Of a DNA stretch of 64,000 bases, positions 8,033 to 16,272 are shown in pieces (position 1 is the first letter of the stretch; each line of letters begins with the position of its first letter). This DNA comes from Spartobacteria bacterium UBA695. GTDB lineage: Bacteria > Verrucomicrobiota > Verrucomicrobiia > Chthoniobacterales > Chthoniobacteraceae. The notes beneath the pieces were generated by a model. That model saw nothing but the letters and a program-made list of their open reading frames with translations. It had not been told where the DNA came from and searched no databases. A program made the position numbers and the translations under genes. The DNA lies in the NCBI GenBank assembly GCA_002298145.1, contig DBMP01000016.1:1-64000 (forward strand), in the 5' to 3' direction.

Positions 8033-9360
8033 AATTCGAAAACTGTAATCACAGCCGCGACCCGATCGTCAGTTGCGCGTTGGAAGGCGTGGCCAGCGTG
8101 ATCGCGGGCATCCAGGACGTCAGCATCGTGATCCATTCTCCGCAAGGATGCGCGGCCACGGTGGCGGCGGCTTACGATGCGCACGAGACGGATTTCACCA
8201 AGCGCAAGGTGGCCTGCACGCGGCTCTTTGAGTCGGATATCATCATGGGGGCCTCGGAAAAGCTGATGGATCTGATTCGCCAGGCGGACAAATCTTTCGG
8301 CGCGAGCGTGCTCTTTATCGTGGGCACCTGCTCGGCGGATATCATCGGCGAAAACCTGGAGGGAATTTGCGCGGAGATGCAGCCGGAGATCAATGCCAAG
8401 CTGATCCCCGTGACGGCGGGCGGCTTCCGGGGTAACAGCTACGAGGGAATGGAAATGGGCCTCGCCGCGCTTCTGCCGATCATTAGGAAGCATGAGACCA
8501 AGAAGGAAAAGACGGTCAATTTGATCGCCCCGCAGGCGAACTTGAATCCGACGTGGTTCGCCGATTTTCACTGGGTTCGCGAGGTTCTGGGCAAGCTCGG
8601 CGTGGAGGTGCAGACGGTCTTTTCGCACGATACATCGATGGCGCAGATCGAAGCTGCCGGGGCGGCCTCGGGCAATCTGCTGCTGAGCCACGACACCGGG
8701 CACGGATTTGTGCAAAAGCTGGAAAAAACGCACGGCATTCCGCTGCTGCTGGGCGATCTGCCGCTGCCGGTGGGCGTGAAGAATACCAGCCGGTGGATTC
8801 GCGCGCTGGGGGAACAATTTGGAGCGCAGGAGGCGGCGGAAAAGCTTGTGGAGGAAGGCGAAGGGCAGGTCCTCGACGTCCTGCGCCGCCGCGCGCTGAT
8901 GCTCATTCCGCGCTACCGCAACTGCAAGGTCGTGCTTTCCGCCGACGGCACCATCGGGCTCGGGCTGGTGCGCATGGTGTTTGAGGAGCTGGAGATGATC
9001 CCCGAACTGCTGCTCTTCCGCTCGGCGCTCACTCCGGCGGCGCGCGAGATCCTGGAACGCGAGTTGGATGACCTCGGCCTCAAAACCAAGGTGGCCTTTG
9101 CCGTGGACGGTTATCAAATCAAGAAAGCCGTCAATGAAGTGCAGGCCGACGCGATGATCGGCTCCTCGTGGGAAAAGTACATCGCGGAGGAGGCGGGCAT
9201 CAAGATCGCGTTCGATCTCCTGAGCCCCAGCAACCGCGAGGTCTACGTCGACCGGCCTTACTTCGGCTACGAAGGGGCGCTCAACATTCTGGAAGTTTTC
9301 GCCAACGATTGGGAGCGGGCGTTCCGCTCCAAAGCCATCGACCCGGCGCTCTGTGACTGA
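8017..9360 (+). CDS. NifN/VnfN-like nitrogenase component (beta-type)
   Basis: 447 aa from the ATG at 8017, which has a strong AAGGAGG five bases upstream; longer in-frame starts lie inside the preceding gene. Partner of the NifE-like protein. Known NifN proteins keep only the middle cysteine of the P-cluster triad, but here Cys20, Cys45 and Cys105 are all present with NifK/VnfK spacing (25 and 60). The pair could therefore hold a P-cluster-like cluster and be redox-active. By position it is VnfN; by residues it is atypical. The C-terminus ends in DRPYFGYEGALNILEVFAN, a NifK/NifN-type closing region. Confidence 0.72.
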   Translation: MLEQLKFENCNHSRDPIVSCALEGVASVIAGIQDVSIVIHSPQGCAATVAAAYDAHETDFTKRKVACTRLFESDIIMGASEKLMDLIRQADKSFGASVLFIVGTCSADIIGENLEGICAEMQPEINAKLIPVTAGGFRGNSYEGMEMGLAALLPIIRKHETKKEKTVNLIAPQANLNPTWFADFHWVREVLGKLGVEVQTVFSHDTSMAQIEAAGAASGNLLLSHDTGHGFVQKLEKTHGIPLLLGDLPLPVGVKNTSRWIRALGEQFGAQEAAEKLVEEGEGQVLDVLRRRALMLIPRYRNCKVVLSADGTIGLGLVRMVFEELEMIPELLLFRSALTPAAREILERELDDLGLKTKVAFAVDGYQIKKAVNEVQADAMIGSSWEKYIAEEAGIKIAFDLLSPSNREVYVDRPYFGYEGALNILEVFANDWERAFRSKAIDPALCD

Positions 9361-9373
9361 TTAGAAAATACCT

Positions 9374-9748
9374 ATGAGTAATATTGAAAACCCGGTAAAG
9401 CTGCGTGTGGCCGTTTCCTCGGAGACGGGCCGCTTGGTGGATTCCCATTTCGGCAAGGCCAATACGTTCATGATCTACGAGGTGAGCGATGCGGAGATCA
9501 AACACATCGAGGATCGGGAGATCGACGAGGAGTGGGAGATGGGTGGCGGTGCGCCCAAATCCGCGGGCCGCGTGAAGGCGATCGCGGATTGCGACGCGGT
9601 CGTGACCTCGCGCATCGGCGTTCATGCGCAGGATTCGCTTAAGGAGCACGGGGTGCTCGGGGTCGAGTATCCTTACCAGATCGACAAGGGCCTGAAATAC
9701 GCCCTGCTCCAGTGGAAAGAAGCCAACATGCAACCCAAGTATCCCTGA
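9374..9748 (+). CDS. NifX/VnfX-like cofactor carrier
   Basis: 124 aa. Dinitrogenase iron-molybdenum cofactor biosynthesis fold (NifX/NifY/VnfX family): LRVAVSSETGRLVDSHFGKA at the start, DCDAVVTSRIG in the middle. Such proteins bind NifB-co or the VK-cluster and shuttle it between NifB, the EN scaffold and the apo-enzyme. It follows the NifEN-like pair by 13 nt, giving a vnfENX-type order. Specificity for the V cluster is inferred from the operon only. Confidence 0.8.
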   Translation: MSNIENPVKLRVAVSSETGRLVDSHFGKANTFMIYEVSDAEIKHIEDREIDEEWEMGGGAPKSAGRVKAIADCDAVVTSRIGVHAQDSLKEHGVLGVEYPYQIDKGLKYALLQWKEANMQPKYP

Positions 9749-9759
9749 TTTCTAGCCTT

Positions 9760-10062
9760 ATGGAAACCGCCGTTGAAATGCCGCTTTTGGAAGACCTCGG
9801 AGAGGGACGCTACCGGATCTCGCTGCACGCGATCCAGCAACCGGGCAGCGTGGTGAAGACGAAGGATTTCCTGCTCCCGATGTTGAAAGATCCGCAGTAC
9901 AAGGAGTTCGAAATCCTTTGCCATCACGTTCCCTCGTGGCTCGTGATCGAGATTATGGACTGCCGCCTGCCAGGCGAGATCGAGAAGCTCGCCGACGGCT
10001 CCATGCGCGTGAAAATCTGGCGCACGGGCGGTTGCGGGCCCGCGTTGGTTAAGAAACCTTAA
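9760..10062 (+). CDS. Uncharacterised 100-aa protein at end of vnf operon
   Basis: 100 aa from the ATG at 9760, 11 nt after the NifX-like gene. I do not recognise the family. It is soluble, with no signal peptide or membrane segment, has two cysteines in the middle (CHH around residue 54, MDC near 67) and a C-terminal GGCGPA. The last four bases overlap the convergent regulator gene. Position suggests an accessory role in V-nitrogenase or in the EN-like complex. The Cys/His content would allow metal binding, but that is speculation. Confidence 0.6.
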   Translation: METAVEMPLLEDLGEGRYRISLHAIQQPGSVVKTKDFLLPMLKDPQYKEFEILCHHVPSWLVIEIMDCRLPGEIEKLADGSMRVKIWRTGGCGPALVKKP

Positions 10063-11162
10063 GAAGCCGTAAGCACCTTGCCGGTTTCGGTGGTCTCGTA
10101 TCCGGGGAGGTCGCCTAACTGCCGCTGGAAGCGCCGGGCCTGCAAGAGGTCCAGCATTCGGGCGGCGGGCGGAAAATCCAGGAGCACCTTGGGGACGACC
10201 AAGTTGAAGCCGACTTCCTGCACCGGCACGAAGTCGAGCCCGCAGGCGTCGGCCACGGCCCGCAAGCCGATGGCGACGTTGGCCAGGCCCTCGCGGATGT
10301 TCTGGGCGCAGGCGAAGTGCGTGGGGGCGGTGTTGCCGTAGCCCTGGACTTTCTCGGGCTTGATGCCCCCCTGTGCGAGGAGCGAATCGAGCAAAAGACG
10401 GCTTCCCGCGCCCGTGTTGCGGTTGACGAGGGTGACTTTCTTGCTGGTCAGATCTTCGACGGAGCGGAAGTTGAGCGGGTTGCCCCGGGGGAGCATCCAG
10501 CCCTGTTCCCAACGGGCGAACCGGACGAGGACGACGTCCATCGGCAGCTGGGCGATGGCCTGTCTCTGGCTTTCGGCGTCGGGGAAATGCACCCCGGCGA
10601 TGTGGGCTTCGCCGTAGCGCAGGGCGGTGATGGCGGCGCTGCTATTGAGGTTCTGCCAGCGGATGGCCCCCTCGTCGTAATGGCGCTTCCAGAGGTCGCG
10701 CAAAATGGCCAGCGCGGGGTCGCATCCGGCCACGAGCAGGTTATTGCGGAAGTGGTCGGGTGCGCCGAGAAGCTTTACCTCGCCACGCGGGCCGTCGCGG
10801 GAGACGATCCGGCCGTCGGCCTCGCCGAATTCACCGGAATCGGGAGCGAGAAAGGGAACGGCGATCCAGCGGCCGCCGACTTCGGCTAGGCGCACGCGGT
10901 TTTGCGGAAAATCAGGGTTGGCCGAGGAGAGGGTGACGGAAACGATCTGCTCGGTCTCGGGCTTTTGGAAAAGATCGGTGATGGGGCAGCCCAGGACTTC
11001 GGAGAGCCGCAGCGCGGTGGTTACCGATGGGATCGAGAGGCCGCGCTCGATCATATTGACCGCTTGACGGGTCAGCCCCGCCCGCCGTGCGAGCTCCACT
11101 TGACTGAGATGGAGCTTCTCGCGCAGCGCCAGTACGCGGCACTCGTAGGTCGGCTCGGACAC
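10059..11162 (-). CDS. XRE-type HTH regulator with PBP-like sensor domain (copy 1)
   Basis: 367 aa from a GTG at 11162 (V/M-SEPTYECRV); the paralogue at 57751-58845 starts in the same way (MTEPTCVCHV), which supports the choice. Residues 8-66 are an XRE/Cro helix-turn-helix (LSQVELARRAGLTRQAVNMIERG). The rest is a periplasmic-binding-protein-like domain (AGCDPAL, AGVHFPDA, RFARWEQGWMLPRGNP, GAGSRLLLDSLL) of the kind fused to HTH domains or MoeA and thought to sense molybdate or tungstate. Convergent with the vnf operon and downstream of tonB, it is a good candidate for oxyanion (Mo/W/V) control of this locus. The ligand is inference. Confidence 0.82.
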   Translation of the reverse strand: MSEPTYECRVLALREKLHLSQVELARRAGLTRQAVNMIERGLSIPSVTTALRLSEVLGCPITDLFQKPETEQIVSVTLSSANPDFPQNRVRLAEVGGRWIAVPFLAPDSGEFGEADGRIVSRDGPRGEVKLLGAPDHFRNNLLVAGCDPALAILRDLWKRHYDEGAIRWQNLNSSAAITALRYGEAHIAGVHFPDAESQRQAIAQLPMDVVLVRFARWEQGWMLPRGNPLNFRSVEDLTSKKVTLVNRNTGAGSRLLLDSLLAQGGIKPEKVQGYGNTAPTHFACAQNIREGLANVAIGLRAVADACGLDFVPVQEVGFNLVVPKVLLDFPPAARMLDLLQARRFQRQLGDLPGYETTETGKVLTAS

Positions 11163-11188
11163 GAGGGAAAGGAAGCTCAACCGCCCCG

Positions 11189-11213
11189 CAATGTAAAGAC
11201 TTTCTCTACATTG
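11189..11213. promoter_or_regulatory. Inverted repeat upstream of regulator copy 1
   Basis: CAATGTA-N11-TACATTG, perfect 7-bp arms, 27 bases upstream of the GTG. The half sequence CTTTACAKTG recurs at the same distance before the paralogous regulator (58867-58884). Either an autoregulatory operator or part of the core promoter (-10 region). Confidence 0.45.
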
Positions 11214-11229
11214 TTTTACGCTCGCGCCC

Positions 11230-11949
11230 TCAGCGTTGATCCAGGCGGAAGCGGATCGGGACGTTGATGCGGGTGGCCACGGCGATTCCGGCGGCCCGCG
11301 CCGGTTCGAAGCGCCAGCGCCAGAGGGTCTTGAGGGCTGACTCATCGAGGCCCGGGTAGCCGCTGCCGCGCAGGAGGGTGACGGCGGCGGGGCGGCCCTC
11401 GGCGGAGACTTCGACCGAGATGAGGACGACGCCCTCGTGCTTGGCCGCCAGGTCCTCGCGCGGGTAGTCCGGCTTGGGATTGCTGCGGGTGCGGGGAAGC
11501 GTGCCGCCTCCAGAGCCGTGGTTGCCGATCTGCGCGGCATCGGCGTCGGGGGACCCGGTGGTGACGTTGGCGTTCTGCCGGGGCTTGGCCTGGGTGTGGC
11601 TGGGCGTGGGCCGTGGGGCCGTGGCCGGATGAGGCGGCGGGGTCGGCTTGGGCGTGGGGGCGGCGATGACCGGGTCCGGCTCGGGCGGAGGCGGTGTGGG
11701 TTCGGGCGTCGGCTCGGGGGGCGGTTCCGGAGTCAGGGCGGGCTGGGGAGGCTCGGGGTCGGGGGTGACTTCGGCCATGGCTTCCGCGCCGGGGGCGGAA
11801 TCGACCAGGTTGACGTCGACCGTCGCCGGTTCACCCGCCACGGGGAGCGGCTTGGCGGCGGTGCCCAGGCCGCAGCCGAAGAGGATCAGCGCATGCACGC
11901 CGACGGCGGCGATGAAGCTCAGCAGGAACCCCGGCGGTTTCAGTTTCAT
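11230..11949 (-). CDS. tonB: TonB energy-transducing protein
   Basis: 239 aa. N-terminal membrane anchor (about residues 8-28), a long Pro-rich periplasm-spanning segment with repeated PEP/PTP units (about 60-115), and a C-terminal TonB domain (YPREDLAAKHEGVVLISVEVSAEG..., WRWRFEPARAAG). Transmits proton-motive force from ExbBD to outer-membrane receptors. Starts inside the exbD stop codon (ATGA). Last gene of the receptor/transport operon that begins at 18531. Confidence 0.9.
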   Translation of the reverse strand: MKLKPPGFLLSFIAAVGVHALILFGCGLGTAAKPLPVAGEPATVDVNLVDSAPGAEAMAEVTPDPEPPQPALTPEPPPEPTPEPTPPPPEPDPVIAAPTPKPTPPPHPATAPRPTPSHTQAKPRQNANVTTGSPDADAAQIGNHGSGGGTLPRTRSNPKPDYPREDLAAKHEGVVLISVEVSAEGRPAAVTLLRGSGYPGLDESALKTLWRWRFEPARAAGIAVATRINVPIRFRLDQR

Positions 11950-12371
11950 TTGGTTGCGGCGGGAAGCGGCTCCGTTTGGATCGCGATTTTGGTGATGCCG
12001 AGTTTCCTCGCCTGATCGAGCACGGCAATGGCGGTGCCAAATTCCGCTTTCACGTCGCCGTTGATGACCACGCGGGGATCGTTGTCGCGGGTGAGCAGGC
12101 CCTTGAGCGCGGCGTCGAGGGCCTCGTTGTTGACGGGCTCTTTGTTGAAGTAGACGCCGCCCTGGGCATCGAGCGAGATGGTGTTGGTTTCGGAACGCTC
12201 CTGGGGCGCGGCGGTGGCGGCTTTGGGGAGGTTCACGGCGATGCCGCTGTTGCGTACCATCGAGAGGGAGACCATGACGAAGGTGGCCAGCAGAAAGAAG
12301 ATGATGTCGATCAAGGGGATGATCTCGATGCGGGCCCGCTTTTTGCTTCGAGGCGAGGAGATGGCGATCAT
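11946..12371 (-). CDS. exbD: ExbD biopolymer transport protein
   Basis: 141 aa with one N-terminal membrane segment (IIPLIDIIFFLLATFVMVS, residues 17-35) that contains the conserved protonatable Asp (LID). Forms the proton channel of the TonB-ExbB-ExbD motor. 14 nt after exbB and overlapping tonB. Confidence 0.92.
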   Translation of the reverse strand: MIAISSPRSKKRARIEIIPLIDIIFFLLATFVMVSLSMVRNSGIAVNLPKAATAAPQERSETNTISLDAQGGVYFNKEPVNNEALDAALKGLLTRDNDPRVVINGDVKAEFGTAIAVLDQARKLGITKIAIQTEPLPAATK

Positions 12372-12385
12372 GGCTGTTTAGAGGA

Positions 12386-13003
12386 TTAGGCGAAGTTGGA
12401 TTGTTTCTCGGCCCGCATGAGGAGCAGTTCGAGCTTGGCTGCGGCGGTCTCGATCCGCTGGCGGGCTTCCTCCAGCCGAGTGGTCAGGAAGTTGAACGGG
12501 AGTAGTGAGGTCATGGCGATCAAGAGGCCGAAGGCGGTGGCGATGAGCGCCTCGGCGATGCCGCCGGTGATGGCCGTGGGCGCGCCGAGCTCGCTTGCAC
12601 CCAGGAGGCCGAAGGCGTGGATCATGCCGGTGACGGTGCCGAAGAGGCCGAGCAGCGGGGCGAGCGTGACGACGGTGTCGAGGACGGAGATGCCCCGGTT
12701 GAAGCGCCGCAGTTCGTCGTTGGCGGCTTTGAGCAGCGCGTTGCTAAAGGAGGAGTCGCGGTGCTTGAGCGCGTAGGTGAGGATGCGCGCGAGGTAATCG
12801 CGGGACCCGGCCCCGGCGGCCTGCGCGGCCTCCAGGTTGCCGTGGTGGGCTTCGCTGAAGATTTTGCTGACGATTTCCGGATCGCTCCGCCGCCATTCGA
12901 TGAGCGTGAAGACCAGGCGCTCCAGGATGACGGTGAGGGCGAGCAGCGAGACGGCCAGGAGCGGCCACATTACGGGGCCACCTTTGATAAAGAGATCGAT
13001 CAT
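12386..13003 (-). CDS. exbB: ExbB / MotA-TolQ-ExbB proton channel protein
   Basis: 205 aa with three predicted membrane segments (about residues 12-32, 108-132 and 148-170). The middle one carries TLAPLLGLFGTVTGMI and the last GGIAEALIATAFGL, both family signatures. Builds the pentameric ExbB scaffold around ExbD. 4 nt after the ferredoxin-like gene. Confidence 0.92.
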   Translation of the reverse strand: MIDLFIKGGPVMWPLLAVSLLALTVILERLVFTLIEWRRSDPEIVSKIFSEAHHGNLEAAQAAGAGSRDYLARILTYALKHRDSSFSNALLKAANDELRRFNRGISVLDTVVTLAPLLGLFGTVTGMIHAFGLLGASELGAPTAITGGIAEALIATAFGLLIAMTSLLPFNFLTTRLEEARQRIETAAAKLELLLMRAEKQSNFA

Positions 13004-13007
13004 ATGA

Positions 13008-13331
13008 TTAAGTAGGTTGGAATGTTAAAACAAGGCGTTCGACGATCCGGCCGCATTTGAAGTGGCTCTCGATGATTTCGTCGGCGTCGGCCACGGTCAG
13101 CGCGCCGTACCAGACGCCCTGCGGGTAGACGACCACGTTCGGCCCGCGCCCGCTGATGCCGCAGCGGAAGCAGTCGGTTTCGTTGACGTGAATGGGGAGG
13201 CCTTCGTCGCGGGCTCGCTGGCGCAGGTGCTCAAGGATGGCGATGGAGCCTCGGCTGTGGCAGGTGCCTTCCTTGCCGTCGGCTTTGTGGCCCGTGCAGA
13301 CGAAGATGTGAAAGGTTGGTGCGGGTTTCAT
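13008..13331 (-). CDS. Thioredoxin-like [2Fe-2S] ferredoxin
   Basis: 107 aa from the ATG at 13331, which overlaps the stop of the ABC ATPase gene; longer frames upstream are inside that gene. Cys12, Cys24, Cys54 and Cys57 have the layout of thioredoxin-fold [2Fe-2S] ferredoxins (NuoE/Shethna type), with VVVYPQGVWYG after the last pair. A soluble redox protein placed between the ABC ATPase and ExbB genes; it may reduce the imported metal chelate in the cytoplasm or feed electrons elsewhere. The role is inference. Confidence 0.8.
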   Translation of the reverse strand: MKPAPTFHIFVCTGHKADGKEGTCHSRGSIAILEHLRQRARDEGLPIHVNETDCFRCGISGRGPNVVVYPQGVWYGALTVADADEIIESHFKCGRIVERLVLTFQPT

Positions 13332-14098
13332 AAAAGGATGGGGGCGAAGGTTTCGCGTGGCTTGCCCTCGTGCTCGAAGCGGAGGCGCTTGAGCGGGACG
13401 CCGTAGAGGGCCTGCAAATTCGCTTCGGTGAGGACTTCGCTCGCAGGGCCGAAGCGGCATTCGCTCGCGCTGTTCATGAGGAGTGCGTGGTCGGCTACCG
13501 CCAGCGCCTGCGAGGGCTGGTGGGTGGTGAAAAGAACGGTCATGCCGTCGTGGCGCGCCAGGCGGAAGATCCATTCCAGGATGACGCCCTGGTTTTTCAG
13601 GTCGAGCGCGGCGGCTGGTTCGTCGAGGAGGAGGATGTTGGCCTGCGAGACCAGGGCGCGCGCAAAGATGGTCATCTGGCGCTGGCCTCCGGAGAGTTCG
13701 TGGAAGGGGACGTCGGCCATTTCCGCCAAGCCGAAGCGGGCCAGGGCCTCGAGGGCGGCGGCTTCGTCGGCGCGGGTCGGCTGGCCGAAAAGCCCGACGC
13801 GCTGGGCGCAGCCCATGAGCACCATGTCCAATACTGAGTAATCAAAGCTGACTTGGAAGAGCTGCGGGACAAAGGCGATGCGGCCAGTGGTGGCGATGTG
13901 GCCCTCGGTCGGCTTCAATACGCCCAGGAGCAGCTTGAGGAGCGTGGTTTTGCCGCGCCCATTCTGGCCGAGGACGGCGAGGATCTGCCCCGGGCGGGCG
14001 CAGGCCGAGTAGTTCTGAAACACGGGGCGGCCCGGGTGGTAGGCGAAGCCGAGCCGCTCGAAGGCGACGGTGGGGACGCTGGAAGGAGTGCTATTCAC
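13328..14098 (-). CDS. FecE/BtuD-type ABC transporter ATPase (system 1)
   Basis: 256 aa. ATP-binding subunit of a siderophore/B12/molybdate-type importer. Walker A GQNGRGKT (44-51), signature ELSGGQRQM, Walker B ILLLDEPAAALD, H-loop TTHQPS. Overlaps the permease gene by 8 nt and the ferredoxin gene by 4 nt, so expression is tightly coupled. Confidence 0.9.
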   Translation of the reverse strand: MNSTPSSVPTVAFERLGFAYHPGRPVFQNYSACARPGQILAVLGQNGRGKTTLLKLLLGVLKPTEGHIATTGRIAFVPQLFQVSFDYSVLDMVLMGCAQRVGLFGQPTRADEAAALEALARFGLAEMADVPFHELSGGQRQMTIFARALVSQANILLLDEPAAALDLKNQGVILEWIFRLARHDGMTVLFTTHQPSQALAVADHALLMNSASECRFGPASEVLTEANLQALYGVPLKRLRFEHEGKPRETFAPILL

Positions 14099-15140
14099 GG
14101 GCCCATCCTTTCGTTTGGGTTTTCCAGAACATCAGCGCGAAGACGGGCGTGCCGACCAGCGCGGTGAGCAGCCCGATGGGCAGTTCCTGGCGGGTGATAC
14201 TGCGCGCGAGGTCGTCCATGGCCAGCAGGTAGAAGCCGCCAATCAGTGCCGAGGCGGGGAGCAGCCGCCGGTGATCCGGGCCGACGAGCATCCGGGCGAA
14301 ATGCGGCACGACGAGGCCAACCCAGCCGACGCCGCCGCTCACGGAGACTTGCGCGGCGACGATGAAGGAGACAATGCCGATCAGCGTCCAGCGCAGCCGG
14401 GCCACGGGCGCGCCGAGGGAGGCCGCGTCGAGGTCGCCGAGCGAAAGGAGGTTGAGCCGCCAGCGCAGGCCGATGAGGATCGCGCCGCCGATCACCGTCG
14501 GCACGGCGAGCATCCATATTTTTTGGCCGTCGGCTCCGGCGAAGCTGCCCATGAGCCAGTAGACGATGCCGGGGAGCTTGGTCTCCGGGTCGGCCAGGTA
14601 CTTGGCCAGCCCGACGAGCGCGCTGAAAAAAGCGCTGACGATGACGCCGGAAAGGATCAGCGGCAGGACGTCCGCGCTTTTGGAGAGCCGCGCGAGGCCG
14701 GAGGCGAGGACGAGCGCGAGGAGCCCGCCGCCAAAGGCGCAGCCGACGATGGCGGTTGGCGCGAGCCCGAAAAGGATGGCGAGCACGCCGCCGAAAGAGG
14801 CCCCGGATGTGATGCCGATGAGGTCCGGGCCGACGAGAGGATTGCGCATCATGCCTTGCAGCGAAGCCCCCGCGAGGCCGAGGCCCGCACCGGCCAGCGT
14901 GGCCAGGAGGATGCGTGGCAGGCGCACGAGAATGACGACGATGTGCTCCTTATCGCTCACGCCGGGGAAGGGCGAGCTGCCCGGCCAGAGCGAGCCGAGA
15001 GCGGCGGAGGCCACGTGCGAAAAGGAGACGGGATAGGCTCCGATGCAGAGCGAGAGGAGCATCGTGACGAGCAGCGCGGCGGCAAAGAACCAGAGCAGCG
15101 CGTTTTGCCGAAAGGCGGATGGATGCGGGAGCCGGGTCAT
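14091..15140 (-). CDS. FecCD/BtuC-type permease (system 1)
   Basis: 349 aa from the ATG at 15140, which overlaps the stop of the binding-protein gene; an in-frame ATG at 15149 adds three residues. About ten membrane helices. Family motifs: RLPRILLATLAGAGLGLAG, GMMRNPLVGPDLIGI, and SGGVGWVGLVVPHFARMLVGPDHR, the cytoplasmic coupling region. Imports a metal chelate, heme, B12 or oxyanion; the substrate cannot be read from sequence. Confidence 0.9.
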   Translation of the reverse strand: MTRLPHPSAFRQNALLWFFAAALLVTMLLSLCIGAYPVSFSHVASAALGSLWPGSSPFPGVSDKEHIVVILVRLPRILLATLAGAGLGLAGASLQGMMRNPLVGPDLIGITSGASFGGVLAILFGLAPTAIVGCAFGGGLLALVLASGLARLSKSADVLPLILSGVIVSAFFSALVGLAKYLADPETKLPGIVYWLMGSFAGADGQKIWMLAVPTVIGGAILIGLRWRLNLLSLGDLDAASLGAPVARLRWTLIGIVSFIVAAQVSVSGGVGWVGLVVPHFARMLVGPDHRRLLPASALIGGFYLLAMDDLARSITRQELPIGLLTALVGTPVFALMFWKTQTKGWARE

Positions 15141-16243
15141 GGTTTGCAAAAGCGTTCGTAGCCCGCCGAGCGGCTGTTTTCCTTGAGGAAGAGGCGGGCG
15201 TCGGTTTCAGCGTCGCTCATCGCGTAGTTGAAATCAGAGAGGTAATAGGCCTGGAAAAGCTCGCGCAGGCGGGGGCTCAGGCGGTCGGGATGGAGCAACT
15301 CGGCCAGCCAGCGGCAGTAGAGCGGCGCGGCGATGAGGTTGGAGAAGGCGGGCGGTTCGCTATAGACGCGCCGGGTCTGGATGGCCCGCAGCGGCTGCCA
15401 CTCGGGCCGGGCAAAAAGGGCCTCGGGCAGCGGCTGATCTGGGCGCGAGGAAATGAGAATGACGTCCGGGTCGAGCAGGAGGAGGCGTTCGATATCCAGC
15501 GCCAACCAGGAGCCGGGGGCTTCGATGGCGGGCGCGCCTCCGGCCTGTTCGATGAACGCGCTGAAGAGCTGGCCCTTGCCGACGGCGTTGTAGCCCCCCT
15601 CCGGCGGCATCCAGAGCCGCAGCACCTTCGGGCGCGAGGGGAGCGTGGCGGGGCGGAGTTCGCGGGCCAGCGCGGCCTTGGACTCACGGTAAGATTCAGT
15701 CATTTGTTGAGCGCGCTCCGGGAGGCCAGAGACCTCGGCGAAAATACGCGGGGTCTCCACGAGCCAATCCTCCCGGCGGGCGTGACTGAGCGCCACGACT
15801 GGGAGACCGATGCGCTCCATCTGCGCCTTGTAGCCGGTGTATTCGCGCCAGTGAATGACGACGCCGGGGTCCAGGGCTAGCAAGGCTTCGAGATTGGGCT
15901 GGGCGAAGGTCGCCCCCGAGATTTGGTTGCGGATGGCGGCCATCCCGGGGAAGAGTTCGCGAAGGAGGTCGTGGCCCTCGCGGAACGCGCCGGGCGAAAG
16001 CTCGGCGGCGGCCGCCACGTCCCCCGGAGAGCGGGTGACGGCGAGGTACTCCGGCAACATGAAGCAGTAGAGAGCCACGCCGCGCGACGGGTGCGGGATC
16101 TCGACGCGCGCTTGGGTTGTATCGACGACGGTTCGGGCGGGGGCGGTGGCGAACGCCGTGCCGATGCCGAGGCATCCGCAGAGGACGAGCCGCCGTCCCC
16201 AAGCCCTTTGTTTCCCTCGATAACCGTGTGCCTTTAAAAGCAT
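15137..16243 (-). CDS. Periplasmic metal-chelate binding protein (system 1)
   Basis: 368 aa, class III binding protein (BtuF/FhuD/MolA type). The N-terminal basic stretch followed by LVLCGCLGIGTAFATAPA is a signal peptide. The body has the two-lobe pattern with GVALYCFMLPEYLAV, LLALDPGVVIHWREY, and LLLLDPDVILISSRPDQPLPEALFARPEWQPLRAI near the end. Delivers the ligand to the permease encoded next (4-nt overlap). First lobe starts after a short spacer typical of the family. Confidence 0.85.
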   Translation of the reverse strand: MLLKAHGYRGKQRAWGRRLVLCGCLGIGTAFATAPARTVVDTTQARVEIPHPSRGVALYCFMLPEYLAVTRSPGDVAAAAELSPGAFREGHDLLRELFPGMAAIRNQISGATFAQPNLEALLALDPGVVIHWREYTGYKAQMERIGLPVVALSHARREDWLVETPRIFAEVSGLPERAQQMTESYRESKAALARELRPATLPSRPKVLRLWMPPEGGYNAVGKGQLFSAFIEQAGGAPAIEAPGSWLALDIERLLLLDPDVILISSRPDQPLPEALFARPEWQPLRAIQTRRVYSEPPAFSNLIAAPLYCRWLAELLHPDRLSPRLRELFQAYYLSDFNYAMSDAETDARLFLKENSRSAGYERFCKP

Positions 16244-16272
16244 GACTCTTTATCTCTTTGCTTGCGCGGGTC

